A DNA stretch of 64,000 nt from Babylonia areolata (Eukaryota; Mollusca; Gastropoda; Neogastropoda; Buccinidae), in NCBI RefSeq assembly GCF_041734735.1, contig NC_134878.1:36329229-36393228 (forward strand), read 5' to 3'. The notes below the pieces were generated by a model. It had not been told where the DNA came from. It made no database searches and saw only the letters and a program-made list of their open reading frames with translations. Shown piece by piece: positions 48,883 through 59,984 of this stretch. Each line of letters opens with the position of its first letter. Position 1 is the first letter of the stretch. The position numbers were made by a program, and so were the translations under genes.

Positions 48883-50224
48883 ACGTTAACATTGCCATTT
48901 TCTCTGCAAATACTTTGTCAGTTGACACCAAATTAGGCATAAAAATAGGAAAGATCCAGTTCTTTCCAGTCATCTTGTTTAAAACAATATTGCACCTCTG
49001 GGATGGGCACAAAAAAATAAAATATGAAGCCTAATCATATGCAAACTGCATTTACTGTTATATTTATATTTTTTGCAATCTCTAAACTTGGCACTTTGAT
49101 CTGATATTCTGACCCAACAACAAGAGCAGTCATTATTTTCATTTTTTTGTTCGAACAGGAACTTCTTTTGCTAAGCATGGAAGCTTTATTTATTTTGCAA
49201 ACGTTTTGGTGCAGATAGTAAAAAAGGGAAATTAATCTGTACTTATGCTGGGGGCTTAATTTGCTTTAAACTGATCTTTCTCATCTTAAACATTACATTT
49301 TGAAATTATACTCAGTACATAAAAAGCTTGTGTGTTTTACTCTCTGTGTACAGGGCTTTCACTATGTTCATTCGCCCAAGTGGTCTTTTTCGGAAAATAC
49401 TAAAATCAATACGACATGTGGACTTTATAGATCTGTTGGCTGAGCCCTGAAGTTCATGGGCAAAAATGAATGATTGGGTACACATATTTATACACATTCA
49501 AAGCGCGTGCTGATATTCAGTCTTGCGAACGCGAACGACGCAATTTTGTTTCAAGTTGTTGACCTGCCCGTTCAATCCTATATTCAATTGATATTACACG
49601 ATAACATGTGATGGAAAGTTGGAGAAGGAGACCGTTAAATATTTATTCAGAGAAAGATTTGTGAACGCCTCATCACTTACTGGATTATGCCCGAAACTGC
49701 CATAAAATTATCCACAGAATCAGTCGGAATTCACAGTTAAAAATTGTACACCATGCGAGTCAATACCCTTGAATTGATGAAACAAAAAAAATTCCAGTCT
49801 TGACTTTTCTCAAAATGAAGTCCTTTTCACTTCATACGACGTTTAGAAGTACTTGTACTTGGCTCGACATGTTCTTAGTTTAACAAAATACTCAATTTTC
49901 ATATCGACTTTAAAACTATAAAACTGGAATGAACATAAAAGAGAAATTGAATCGACCGTGTCAACTGGTGTAACTAAACTTGTACATCTATCTAGATCCA
50001 GAGAAAACGGCTAAATGTTGCAGTGTGATTGCGGCGATAGCCACGTCTTCTTTACCGCGGACTTAAAAATAATTTTTTATTGTCGTTAAAGATTTTTTGA
50101 ATGCCCAAGATACACCAGAATGATATGATTTGAACAGCGTTCTCGCTGCGAATACTGCAATCGATTTATCGCCCTTTCAAAAAAGCATGTTTAAATTAAA
50201 TATTATATTTTGAGCATCAGCATA

Positions 50225-50296
50225 GGAGGCACGATAGTGCAATGGATAAGACAGTTTCTTCTCATCAGAATACCTGGGGTTCGCTTCTGCTATTGG
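50225..50296 (+). other. tRNA-Arg-like SINE head or tRNA pseudogene
   Basis: TAGTGCAATGG (50235-50245) fits the pol III A box, and GGTTCGCTTCT (50278-50288) approximates the B box GGTTCGANTCC, at normal spacing. The stretch CAATGGATAAGAC followed by ATCAGAA and GGGGTTCG matches the usual arginine tRNA layout. The anticodon arm is degraded and no acceptor stem pairing is convincing, so a functional tRNA is unlikely. It lies about 80 bases before the right palindrome of the 1.64-kb repeat. Confidence 0.45.
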
Positions 50297-50405
50297 ATTT
50301 TCTTTTTTCTTGTTCTTTTAACCCGAAGTTTTATAATAACATATACAGAACCCTTTTTAACGAATAGATTTTTGGCTCAGGTGTGTAAACAATGTGAGCC
50401 TATAT

Positions 50406-50940
50406 CTTTTCTTTGCATTTTTTCCAAATCGTGAAGCATCGTGGGATAGCGTCGCGTCGTTCGATCGAGGATCAAGAAGGTGGGTGGATGTATCAGTGTT
50501 TGCTAAGTACGAAGTTAGTGAAAGAAAACGTTAAAAGATGTCTTTTATTGTGTACAAGTTTTGTCAAATGTTTATCTTTATTCAGGTGACAGTTGTGTTA
50601 CTGCTCGACAGATAGGCATGATGTTAAGAGTAAATGAAAACCGAAGAAATCTGATCGTGTGGGTCGTTTTTTCAACCGGTTTGGCAACCAACCTTCTCTG
50701 ATCGAAAGCCGTGACATTTAATAATAATAATTATTATTATAATAATGATAGTAATACTAATAACATTTTTGTTTCCTCATAAGTTGTGTCACACCGCTAA
50801 AGTAATACACACAAAAATCAGTTTGATGATTGTGGCTGTTGAACTCAAGTTGTATGAGATAATGTCAGTCCATCCTGTAAGATAGATAGATAGATACATA
50901 TATAGATAATAAGATATTACATATATAGATAATAAGATAT
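50406..50940. other. Unassigned; CpG-rich patch and AT microsatellite
   Basis: A short CpG-rich patch (GGGATAGCGTCGCGTCGTTC, about 50451-50470) stands out from AT-rich surroundings and could mark a promoter or first exon, with AAG|GTGGGT as a weak donor. No ORF or core promoter is clear. A (GATA)n run leads into the cassette array. Confidence 0.3.
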
Positions 50941-51335
50941 ATGTGAGTTTTAGGGTACAAATTCAAGTCAATTATATATTATTTCATGTGGCAGTCTCAT
51001 TATCTCAAAAGAATGAGAGAGAAAATATTTGCTACAGGAGCAGACACAGGGAAGCAAAAGGTGGAAAGGTGTCAGTATGTTCCCCTCACCTGCATCATCA
51101 GTGAACTTGACCATCATTAACATTATTATTAACTGTTATGGCTATAGATCAGAGAAGGTTGCCAAACTGGCTGACAAAACTGTGTTGTGGGTAGCTGTTA
51201 GTGTTAGGTGCACATGTATGTTAAAATGTATGTATCCATTTTGTATGTGTGGGTATGTGTGTTAGTCACATTTTGTTGTGTGTATGTAGCATTGATCTAA
51301 TGTGTTATATAAACAAAAGTGTTTGTGATTGACAG

Positions 51336-51389
51336 GATTACATGACAGGATACATGACAGACTTGCCCTTTCACTGTGAACACTGAAAG
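51336..51389 (+). other. Exon-like module in each cassette (first copy shown)
   Basis: 54 bases lie between an acceptor-like TTTGTGATTGACAG and a strong donor-like AAAG|GTAAGATC. The module is kept in copies 1-4. All three frames contain stops within it, so it would be non-coding or a poison exon if spliced. It may also be just inherited sequence. Confidence 0.25.
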
Positions 51390-51519
51390 GTAAGATCATC
51401 TTTTCTCTTTAGATGGCTAGCACAGTATGTAACAAATGACCAAGGTTTCTTATATTTAGTGTTTAGTTGAAAGATGGCTATGAATAGTATGATCATTATC
51501 ATCATTAATATTATTAATA

Positions 51520-51523
51520 TTAA
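51520..51523. other. Empty piggyBac target site (TTAA) in cassette 1
   Basis: ATTATTAATATTAACTGTTA here is the exact pre-insertion form of the junctions at 52397 and 53457. The equivalent in cassette 4 is 56309-56312 (AATCTTAACTGTTA). Confidence 0.9.
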
Positions 51524-52396
51524 CTGTTATGGCTATAGATCAGAGAAGGTTGCCAAACTGGCTGACAAGACTGTGTTGTGGGTAGCTGTTAGTGTTAGGT
51601 GCACATGTATGTTAAAATGTATATATGCATTTTGTGTATATTCTATATCTTTATTTAAATATACAAGTTGTAACATGTATGTAGAACTTATATATATATA
51701 GATAGATACATTGATTGATAGATATACATATAAAATACACATGCATGTATATACATATACATGTAAAATACACTTGCATATATAGACAGATAGATACAGA
51801 TATAGATAATAAGATATATGTGAGTTTTAGGGTACAAATTCAAGTCAATTATAGATTATTTCATGTGGCAGTCTCATTATCTCAAAAGAATGAGAGAGAA
51901 AATATTTGCTACAGGAGCAGACACAGGGAAGCAAAAGGTGGAAAGGTGTCAGTATGTTCCCCTCACCTGCATCATCAGTGAACTTGACCATCATTAACAT
52001 TATTATTAACTGTTACGGCTATAGATCAGAGAAGGTTGCCAAACTGGCTGACAAAACTGTGTTGTGGGTAGCCGTTAGTGTTAGGTGCACATGTATGTTA
52101 AAATGTATGTATCCATTTTGTATGTGTGGGTATGTGTGTTAGTCACATTTTGTTGTGTGTATGTAGCATTGATCTAATGTGTTATATAAATAAAAGTGTT
52201 TGTGATTGACAGGATTATATGACAGGATACATGACAGACTTGCCCTTTCACTGTGAACACTGAAAGGTAAGATCATCTTTTCTCTTTAGATGGCTAGCAC
52301 AGTATGTAACAAATGACCAAGGTTTCTTATATTTAGTGTTTAGTTGAAAGATGGCTATGAATAGTATGATCATTATCATCATTAATATTATTAATA

Positions 52397-53457
52397 TTAA
52401 CTCACTCGCTGCCATTGTCCGCATATGCGGCCATCGTCGGAGAAAGCGTTGGATGCCAATGTCCGCACATGCGGACTTGGATTTTAAAAAGTCGTGCTGT
52501 CGGAGTGACGCGTCGGATGCGAAAATCAAAAGCAGATGTGATATCTTACGTCACCTCTGGTCAGCTTTTCATTCACACACGCTGCGTGTGTGTCGCGATA
52601 AGCTCAACCACAGTTGATAACAAAGTGTGCCCCCTGTCAGCTTTGTAAGTTGTTTGACAAGATGGCGTCACGGCGAAGTGTTCGACACGGTCGGAGAGGT
52701 GAAATGTTACTCAGCGTCGAAGATGCTTTGGAAATGATCCAAACTGAAGGCTCTGATGTCGAAGGAGATAATGTTGATTCTTCAGACAGTGAATTTGAAC
52801 CAGATCCCAATGAACTAGAAATAGATTCGGCCGCTGAAGAGAGTGTTTACAATGGAGAGGAAAGTGAGGAACATGTGCCAGCAGATGAGACAGACACAGA
52901 CGACGAAACCACTGAGGAAACGGACGATTTTGCAAGTGTTTTCACCAGTGATTGGACTGACAATTTTTCCTTTTTCCTTCTTACACATCCCTTCACTGGC
53001 ATACCAGGTTTGTCAGCTGACTGGCCAGTCAACACCCAGCCGGTTGAGTTTTTTTCTTTGTTCTATGATTTTCATTATGTAGAGACAATTTTTTTTTTTT
53101 TTATGTGTGAATTTCAACTTTCTTCACCACCTGTTCATACTTCATTGCATGCACTAGGTCTTCAGTTCCTCAAATAGTGTTAGAATGTGATGTGGAACAT
53201 GTTGGTGTACCTTTCTGATGGGTGCAAAAATGCTAAAAAATACACAAAATATGGATACCGCGATAAACATCAAGATGGTGAGTAAATACTTTGATTTTTT
53301 GCACACATATGGAACAACATTCCTTGCATACATATACTAAATATCAATTGTCTGGGTGTTTATTTGTTGTTGTTTTTCAATTTTTTCCCCATCCTGTACA
53401 AACCCTGGGTTTTCAGGGATTGGCAAGGGCAAAAACTCTTGGCATGGAGTGAGTTAA
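52397..53457 (+). mobile_element. piggyBac deletion derivative, copy 1 (TTAA-flanked)
   Basis: TTAA at 52397-52400 and 53454-53457 bracket 1053 bp with inverted ends CTCACTCGCTGCCATTG and (right, reverse complement) CTCACTCCATGCCAAGAG. It carries only the N-terminal part of a transposase. Near the left end are two 21-bp direct repeats (TGCCATTGTCCGC... at about 52410 and TGCCAATGTCCGC... at about 52454) holding CCGCATATGCGG-type palindromes, plausible transposase-binding sites. The uninterrupted TTAA is visible at 51520-51523 in cassette 1. Confidence 0.93.
52662..53177 (+). pseudogene. piggyBac transposase, N-terminal fragment (copy 1)
   Basis: Starts at an ATG in strong context (AAGATGGCG), giving MASRRSVRHGRRGEMLLSVE and then a long acidic region rich in D, E and S. 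FTGIPGLSADWPV and PVEFFSLFYD follow, resembling the entry of the DDE_Tnp_1_7 domain of piggyBac (PGBD) transposases. After VETI the frame runs into a poly-T stretch and about 20 unrelated residues. The catalytic DDD core and the C-terminal cysteine-rich finger are missing, so this is an internal-deletion product and not an active enzyme. The last residues to 53177 are probably junk after the deletion point. Confidence 0.75.
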
Positions 53458-54332
53458 CTGTTATGGCTATAGATCAGAGAAGGTTGCCAAACTGGCTGAC
53501 AAGACTGTGTTGTGGGTAGCTGTTAGTGTTAGGTGCACATGTATGTTAAAATGTATATATGCATTTTGTGTATATTCTATATCTTTATTTAAATATACAA
53601 GTTGTAACATGTATGTAGAACTTATATATATATATAGATAGATACATTGATTGATAGATATACATATGAAATACACATGCATGTATATACATATACATGT
53701 AAAATACACTTGCATATATAGACAGATAGATACAGATATAGATAATAAGATATATGTGAGTTTTAGGGTACAAATTCAAGTCAATTATAGATTATTTCAT
53801 GTGGCAGTCTCATTATCTCAAAAGAATGAGAGAGAAAATATTTGCTACAGGAGCAGACACAGGGAAGCAAAAGGTGGAAAGGTGTCAGTATGTTCCCCTC
53901 ACCTGCATCATCAGTGAACTTGACCATCATTAACATTATTATTAACTGTTACGGCTATAGATCAGAGAAGGTTGCCAAACTGGCTGACAAAACTGTGTTG
54001 TGGGTAGCCGTTAGTGTTAGGTGCACATGTATGTTAAAATGTATGTATCCATTTTGTATGTGTGGGTATGTGTGTTAGTCACATTTTGTTGTGTGTATGT
54101 AGCATTGATCTAATGTGTTATATAAACAAAAGTGTTTGTGATTGACAGGATTATATGACAGGATACATGACAGACTTGCCCTTTCACTGTGAACACTGAA
54201 AGGTAAGATCATCTTTTCTCTTTAGATGGCTAGCACAGTATGTAACAAATGACCAAGGTTTCTTATATTTAGTGTTTAGTTGAAAGATGGCTATGAATAG
54301 TATGATCATTATCATAATTAATATTATTAATA

Positions 54333-55388
54333 TTAACTCACTCGCTGCCATTGTCCGCATATGTGGCCATCGTCGGAGAAAGCGTTGGATGCCAATGTCC
54401 GCATATGCGGACTTGGATTTTAAAAAGTCGTGCTGTCGGAGTGACGCGTCGGATGCGAAAATCAAAAGCAGATGTGATATCTTACGTCACCTCTGGTCAG
54501 CTTTTCATTCACACACGCTGCGTGTGTGTCGCGATAAGCTCAACCACAGTTGATAACAAAGTGTGCCCCCTGTCAGCTTTGTAAGTTGTTTGACAAGATG
54601 GCGTCACAGCGAAGTGTTCGACACAGTCGGAGAGGTGAAATGTTACTCAGCGTCGAAGATGCTTTGGAAATGATCCAAACTGAAGGCTCTGATGTCGAAG
54701 GAGATAATGTTGATTCTTCAGACAGTGAATTTGAACCAGATCCCAATGAACTGGAAATAGATTCGGCCGCTGAAGAGAGTGTTTACAATGGAGAGGAAAG
54801 TGAGGAACATGTGCCAGCAGATGAGACAGACACAGACGACGAAACCACTGAGGAAACGGACGATTTTGCAAGTGTTTTCACCAGTGATTGGACTGACAAT
54901 TTTTCCTTTTTCCTTCTTACACATCCCTTCACTGGCATACCAGGTTTGTCAGCTGACTGGCCAGTCAACACCCAGCCGGTTGAGTTTTTTTCTTTGTTCT
55001 ATGATTTTCATTATGTAGAGACAATTTTTTTTTTTTTATGTGTGAATTTCAACTTTCTTCACCACCTGTTCATACTTCATTGCATGCACTAGGTCTTCAG
55101 TTCCTCAAATAGTGTTAGAATGTGATGTGGAACATGTTGGTGTACCTTTCTGATGGGTGCAAAAATGCTAAAAAATACACAAAATATGGATACCGCGATA
55201 AACATCAAGATGGTGAGTAAATTGATTTTTTGCACACATATGGAACAACATTCCTTGCATACATATACTAAATATCAATTGTCTGGGTGTTTATTTGTTG
55301 TTGTTTTTCAATTTTTTCCCCATCCTGTACAAACCCTGGGTTTTCAGGGATTGGCAAGGGCAAAAACTCTTGGCATGGAGTGAGTTAA
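54333..55388 (+). mobile_element. piggyBac deletion derivative, copy 2 (TTAA-flanked)
   Basis: Nearly identical to copy 1 and at the same position in cassette 3 (TTAA 54333-54336 and 55385-55388; 1048 bp inside). It differs by a handful of substitutions, poly-T length and a small deletion near 55218 (GTAAATTGATTT versus GTAAATACTTTGATTT). Shared site and deletion show it was copied with the cassette and did not insert independently. Its second palindrome is the perfect GTCCGCATATGCGGAC. Confidence 0.93.
54598..55092 (+). pseudogene. piggyBac transposase, N-terminal fragment (copy 2)
   Basis: Same fragment as copy 1 from the ATG at 54598 with two substitutions near the start (MASQRSVRHSRRGEML). 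The acidic region, FTGIPGLSADWPV and PVEFFSLFYD are unchanged. The tail after the poly-T differs in frame because the T run is shorter, confirming that the sequence beyond that point is not under coding constraint. No catalytic domain. Confidence 0.75.
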
Positions 55389-56805
55389 CTGTCATGGCTA
55401 TAGATCAGAGAAGGTTGCCAAACTGGCTGACAAGACTGTGTTGTGGGTAGCTGTTAGTGTTAGGTGCACATGTATGTTAAAATGTATGTATGCATTTTGT
55501 GTATATTCTATATCTTTATTTAAATATACAAGTTGTAACATGTATGTAGAACTTATATATATATATATATAGATACATTGATTGATAGATATACATATAA
55601 AATACACATGCATGTATATACATATACATGTAAAATACACTTGCATATATAGACAGATAGATACAGATATATATAATAAGATATATGTGAGTTTTAGGGT
55701 ACAAATTCAAGTCAATTATAGATTATTTCATGTAGCAGTCTCATTATCTCAAAAGAATGAGAGAGAAAACATTTGCCATCGGAGCAGACACAAGGCAGCA
55801 AAAGGTGGAACACTGCTGTGTGGCACCAATCCTATGTCATCTCCATCTGGAAAGGTGTCAGTATGTTCCCCTCACCTGCATCATCAGTGAACTTGACCAT
55901 CATTAACATTATTATTAACTGTTACAGCTATAGATCAGAGAAGGTTGCCAAACTGGCTGACAAAACTGTGTTGTGGGTAGCTGTTAGTGTTAGGTGCACA
56001 TGTATGTTAAAATGTATGTATCCATTTTGTGTGTGTGGGTATGTGTGTTAGTCACATTTTGTTGTGTGTATGTAACATTGATCTAATGTGTTACATTATG
56101 ATCTAATGTGTTTGTGATTGACAGGATTATATGACAGGATCCATGACAGACTTGCCCTTTCACTGTGAACACTGAAAGGTAAGATCATCTTTTCTCTTTA
56201 GATGGCTAGCACAATACGTAACAAATGACCAAGGTTTCTTATATTTAGTGTTTAGTTGAAACATGGCTATGAATAGTATGATCATTATCATCATTAATAT
56301 TATCAATCTTAACTGTTACGGCTATAGATCAGAGAAGGTTGCCAAACTGGCTGACAAAACTGTGTTGTGGGTAGCTGTTAGTGTTAGGTGCACATGTATG
56401 TTAAAATGTATGTATGCAATTTGTGTATATTCTATATCTTTATTTAAATATACAAGTTGTAACATGTATGTAGAACTTATATATAGATAGATAGATACAT
56501 TGATTGATAGATATACATATAAAATACACATGCATGTATACGCATATACATGTAAAATGCACTTGCATATATAGACAGATAGATAGATACAGATACAGAT
56601 AATAAGATATATGTGAGTTTTAGGGTACAAATTCAAGTCAATTATAGATTATCTCAAAAGAATGAAAGAGAAAATATTTGCCACTGGAGCAGACACAGGG
56701 CAGCAAAAGGTGGAACACTGCTGTGTGACACTAATCCTATGTCATCTCCATCTGGAAAGGTGTCAATATGTTCCCCTAACCTGCATCATCAGTGAACTTG
56801 ACCAT

Positions 56806-57071
56806 GACATGTCTTAGGCCAATGACAATTGGAATGATATTCTTCATTGATTAATGTAAACTTGTAGTTGTATGTAGTATATTATACCTGTTCCACAGGA
56901 TACCATTCATGAAAATTTCATCAGCTATGCTTTATAATTAACAGTTGCAAATGTTTGTTATGTTTGTTTTTTTTATCTCAAGCAGATGATGACAGGCAGA
57001 AGAATAGACTTTTAACCAGCATAAAGTTTCTGGTGTTTTGTTGTTGTTTTTTTTCCTTATATTTTTTTCAG
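56806..57071. other. Unassigned AT-rich DNA
   Basis: No gene or repeat recognised. It ends with a long pyrimidine tract (TTGTTTTTTTTCCTTATATT) and CAG, a good splice acceptor for the next candidate exon. Confidence 0.5.
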
Positions 57072-57141
57072 ATTTGTTGATAAATATTTAGATACTATGA
57101 TAATGTGAAAACTTAGAATGGCAGAAGTTTTGTGTGAGAAT
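57072..57141 (+). other. Candidate exon with start codon
   Basis: 70 bases between a strong acceptor (TATATTTTTTTCAG) and a strong donor (GAGAAT|GTAAGT). It contains ATG at 57118 followed by AEVLCEN up to the donor. No homology is recognised and there is no transcript evidence. Confidence 0.3.
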
Positions 57142-57293
57142 GTAAGTTTTACTTTTATTAATATCATACATTAAAATAAAGGATGTGAAATCAGAAATGG
57201 AATACAGTCAAAATAGGTTATAAATATGATCTGACCTACTATTAATATATTCACAATTTACAAACATAAATATTCTGAACATGTTCATTTCAG

Positions 57294-57380
57294 CTGCTGC
57301 TTATCATCGTATGCTGCAGAGACTGGCAGAGTCTGAGAGTGTGTGTGAATCAGATTCGCATGATTACTTGCAGTTGTTTG
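57294..57380 (+). other. Candidate internal exon (87 bp)
   Basis: Bounded by acceptor GTTCATTTCAG and donor TTTG|GTAAGT. Two frames are open. One (from 57296) reads AAYHRMLQRLAESESVCESD and on to HDYLQLF, which looks like ordinary protein, but it is not in phase with the ATG of the preceding candidate exon. The 87-bp length keeps frame. The product is unknown. Confidence 0.35.
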
Positions 57381-59513
57381 GTAAGTGGATTTTTATTTTC
57401 TTTAATTTGTAAACAGTGTAATCACTTCCTAATGTGAGCATTTCAAATTTTCAGGCTTTTAGTTTTAACATTCTATTATTATTTGTCTTAAATCTTATGG
57501 TCCAAAATCTGATTTGGTATCCAGTTTTTGTGACATGCTCTTTGAAATTATAACTTGATTATTTAGCTTTTAAGAAATCTGTTTTATTGCTTCATGCATT
57601 CAACATAATATTAATATACCACTTTGGTGCGAACATCATGTTTACATTTGCTTTTTTTATGTTAAGTTTTATACACTGTTCATAACATTCACACTGTGAC
57701 ATGTTTCAGTTAAACTGACTCTTGAATGACAGTAACTTAAAATTTAAAGCATTTAAACTACTTCTCTGAAGGCAACAACAACAGCAACAAGTGAACAACA
57801 ACAACAACAAACAAGTGAACAACAACAACAACAAAATTAAAAAAAAGGAAACACAAAATAAATTTATTTTAAACAAGAGATAACATTTTTTTTTTAACAT
57901 TTACATGAAGTTGAGAACTTCACAACTTATCTTTACCTGTCTTTCAAAAGCTGTAAACAGAAGAGGAGGTAAGTGTCAACATTTTGTCCATAAAAAAGTA
58001 TGCATCAATAACCATGCAAACTTCTCATAGATGCAATCAACATAATATGTTGAAAGGGAAGAAAGCCAGAAAAACCAGAACAACAAATAACATTTGGGTT
58101 GTAGAATTAGTCCCCAAAATATTGCAAATATGCAAGTTAGGGTAAAAGATACCATATTTTCAACAACAACAAAAAATTATTTGGAATTTGCAAATTTAAA
58201 CAGGTTTTTGCAGATTATTAAAAATATTTGCAGCTGAAATTAGTGAAAAGTTCACAACAGATAAAATGCAAATTTAGAATTTTTCCTTTCATCACTTCAC
58301 TACCATTCCACAGCAAATTTTTTACAATATCCTAAAGTAAATGCAAAATATAAGTATGTGGTTGTTTTGGATAATTCCAGTAACTACATTAGAGATAAAT
58401 AGAAACAAGTCATTACACAGAACAAAACAAAAACAGGAAACAGTTGTCACATGACCTGCTTAACATCATGACAATACCTAAACAGCTGAACTGTTTTTAA
58501 AGCACTTTTTAGCAGATGTGATATCAGTCTGACCCAAATATGTAATGAAATGAGTGAATAAACCACATAAGATAAACATGCAAGACAGTCAGTAAGATTT
58601 TGATATTTAACAGCTTAATGTGTCTGAAAGGTAATTTGCTCACAACTTTACACTGTGATGTTATCTCTTTTATGAAGTGCCAAGCAGCCAAGTCAGGTAA
58701 ATTACTCTTGATGACTGCTGTTTAGCATCTTGATCTTGTTTCCCCTTATCTATTTTCACCATGTAGAAAAAGATGGGTGATCTTGTATATTGCTCATATT
58801 GGTTTGATTTTTCTTCTTTTTTTCACAACATGGACAGTTTCATCTAAAGTTTCTCGCCAACTAAATAAAACTGAACAAGACTGGTCCAGGTGATTCCTGT
58901 AACGCTTCTGAATATTTGTTGCACTGTTGTACAGCATTTATTAGTGGAAACTGGAATATCTCTTTCTTTTCTTTGTTGAATCATTGAGTTGCCTAACAAC
59001 TGTGTTGTTACAGCTTCTTCAATAAAAAGTCTTCACCATTTAAAAGAAAAACTAACGTGGTAAATAGGTGTTCACTTTCAGTTTGTGTGTTAGGAACAGG
59101 AAAATCACCTATTCTGGCATTGAATTTCTCTACAGGTTATGGACAGTTGTAAGGTGGATGATTCTTTATTACCTGGTCTGAAAATTATGGTAATACTAAC
59201 TAAAGGTAACTTTTTACAATGAATGAATCAGGTTGTATGGTTTATGCGGCTAGAACATCTAATTCAGACTGATGAGGCCAAACCATCGGTATATTAAATT
59301 TTATTTGACAGGTACTGAAGACAGCAACTTTTTGGAATCAGCTTATGTGAGCAACTATAGGATTAGCAGTTTTTAAAACAATAAAAGTATTCATTTGTAC
59401 ATTAAACTGTATACAGTTTGAAACAGTTTTCATATCCAGTTATTGTTTTTCTCTTTACTTTTACTCTTTGTTTTAGTAAGTGTTGCTGAATTGCATCTAT
59501 ACTTTGAATCTGC
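57381..59513. other. Unassigned, intron-like AT-rich DNA
   Basis: About 2.1 kb without a recognisable gene. It contains a (CAA)n-type stretch at about 57772-57835. Two weak exon-like pieces occur late: 59136-59205 (ATG 59139, MDSCKVDDSLLPGLKIM...) and 59312-59346, each with AG and GT flanks and compatible phase. A further acceptor-like CTTTACTTTTACTCTTTG...TTTTAG lies just before the OTU-encoding frame. Confidence 0.35.
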
Positions 59514-59984
59514 ATGTTGTCAGACAACATACATTCTCCTGTTAAAATGGATTGTGAAAAGCGCATTCAATGTGAGGTTTGTCAAAAGTTGTTTAAAAGC
59601 ACAACCACTGTAGTTAAACACAAATGCCCCTATTGTAGGTTTTGTGGTAATGTTTTTTCAACATTTCAGCGGTTTCAGTCACACAAATGTTCATGCTTGC
59701 AGACATCACCTGTTACTTCCATTGAGCAACACAACATTGCATTCACCCCTGTGCAGACTGAATGGCAGGTACAGAAATGTGAGCAGTTACATTTGGTGTT
59801 CAAATGCAGCCTTCCCTCTGTAGAACCCAAAGTTGAGGCAGGAACACCCAAACAGATAATCAGTATAAGGGGGGATGGAAACTGTTTTTTCCGCTGTTTG
59901 AGCCTGGCAGTCTGTGGGTGTCAAAGAACATTCTTTGACCCCTTCACTTTTCTAAGTGCTGTTGTTGCTAGATCACGGATCTGA
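59514..59984 (+). pseudogene. Helentron N-terminus: zinc fingers and OTU protease motif
   Basis: 156 codons. Residues 20-38 form CEVC...HKC and residues 41-59 form CRFC...HKC, two Cys/His finger-like units in tandem. Residues 117-130 (SIRGDGNCFFRCLS) carry the OTU cysteine-protease signature DGNC with the catalytic Cys at 124. The OTU fold normally runs for over 100 further residues to a catalytic His, but here the frame ends 32 residues after that Cys at the deletion junction. ATG 59514 is the first after an in-frame TGA at 59505. A host OTU deubiquitinase is the alternative, but the helicase and endonuclease that follow argue for a Helentron. Confidence 0.7.

Larger units (their letters stand above)
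48757..50405. mobile_element. 1.64-kb dispersed-type repeat bounded by related palindromes
   Basis: Two 27-base imperfect palindromes bound the block: 48760-48786 (stem GACTCACTT / AAGTGAGTC) and 50374-50400 (stem GGCTCA / TGAGCC). They align with each other and both are followed by CTAT(G/A)T. Between them is non-coding AT-rich DNA with a (TG)n tract at about 48809-48882. From memory, very similar sequence is abundant in gastropod genomes; this is not verified here. There is no ORF, no TTAA duplication and no terminal inverted repeat beyond the palindromes. The class is uncertain: MITE-like, Helitron-like or a composite SINE. Confidence 0.5.
50941..56805 (+). repeat. Tandem ~877-bp cassette array (five copies, last partial)
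   Basis: Copies begin at ATGTGAGTTTTAGGGTACAA: 50941, 51818, 53754, 55685 and 56611 (the last ends near 56805). Basic length is 877 bp. Copies 2 and 3 are longer by one piggyBac element each. Copies 4 and 5 have extra sequence (CACTGCTGTGTG...CTCCATCTGG). Each full copy also contains two ~125-bp sub-repeats starting TTAACTGTTATGGCTATAGA. No protein similarity is recognised. Confidence 0.93.

Noticed and set aside
52847-53035. Minus-strand frames opposite the piggyBac fragment (also 54783-54971)
   Set aside because: Antisense shadows of the acidic transposase N-terminus, whose sense frame has a good start and family motifs.
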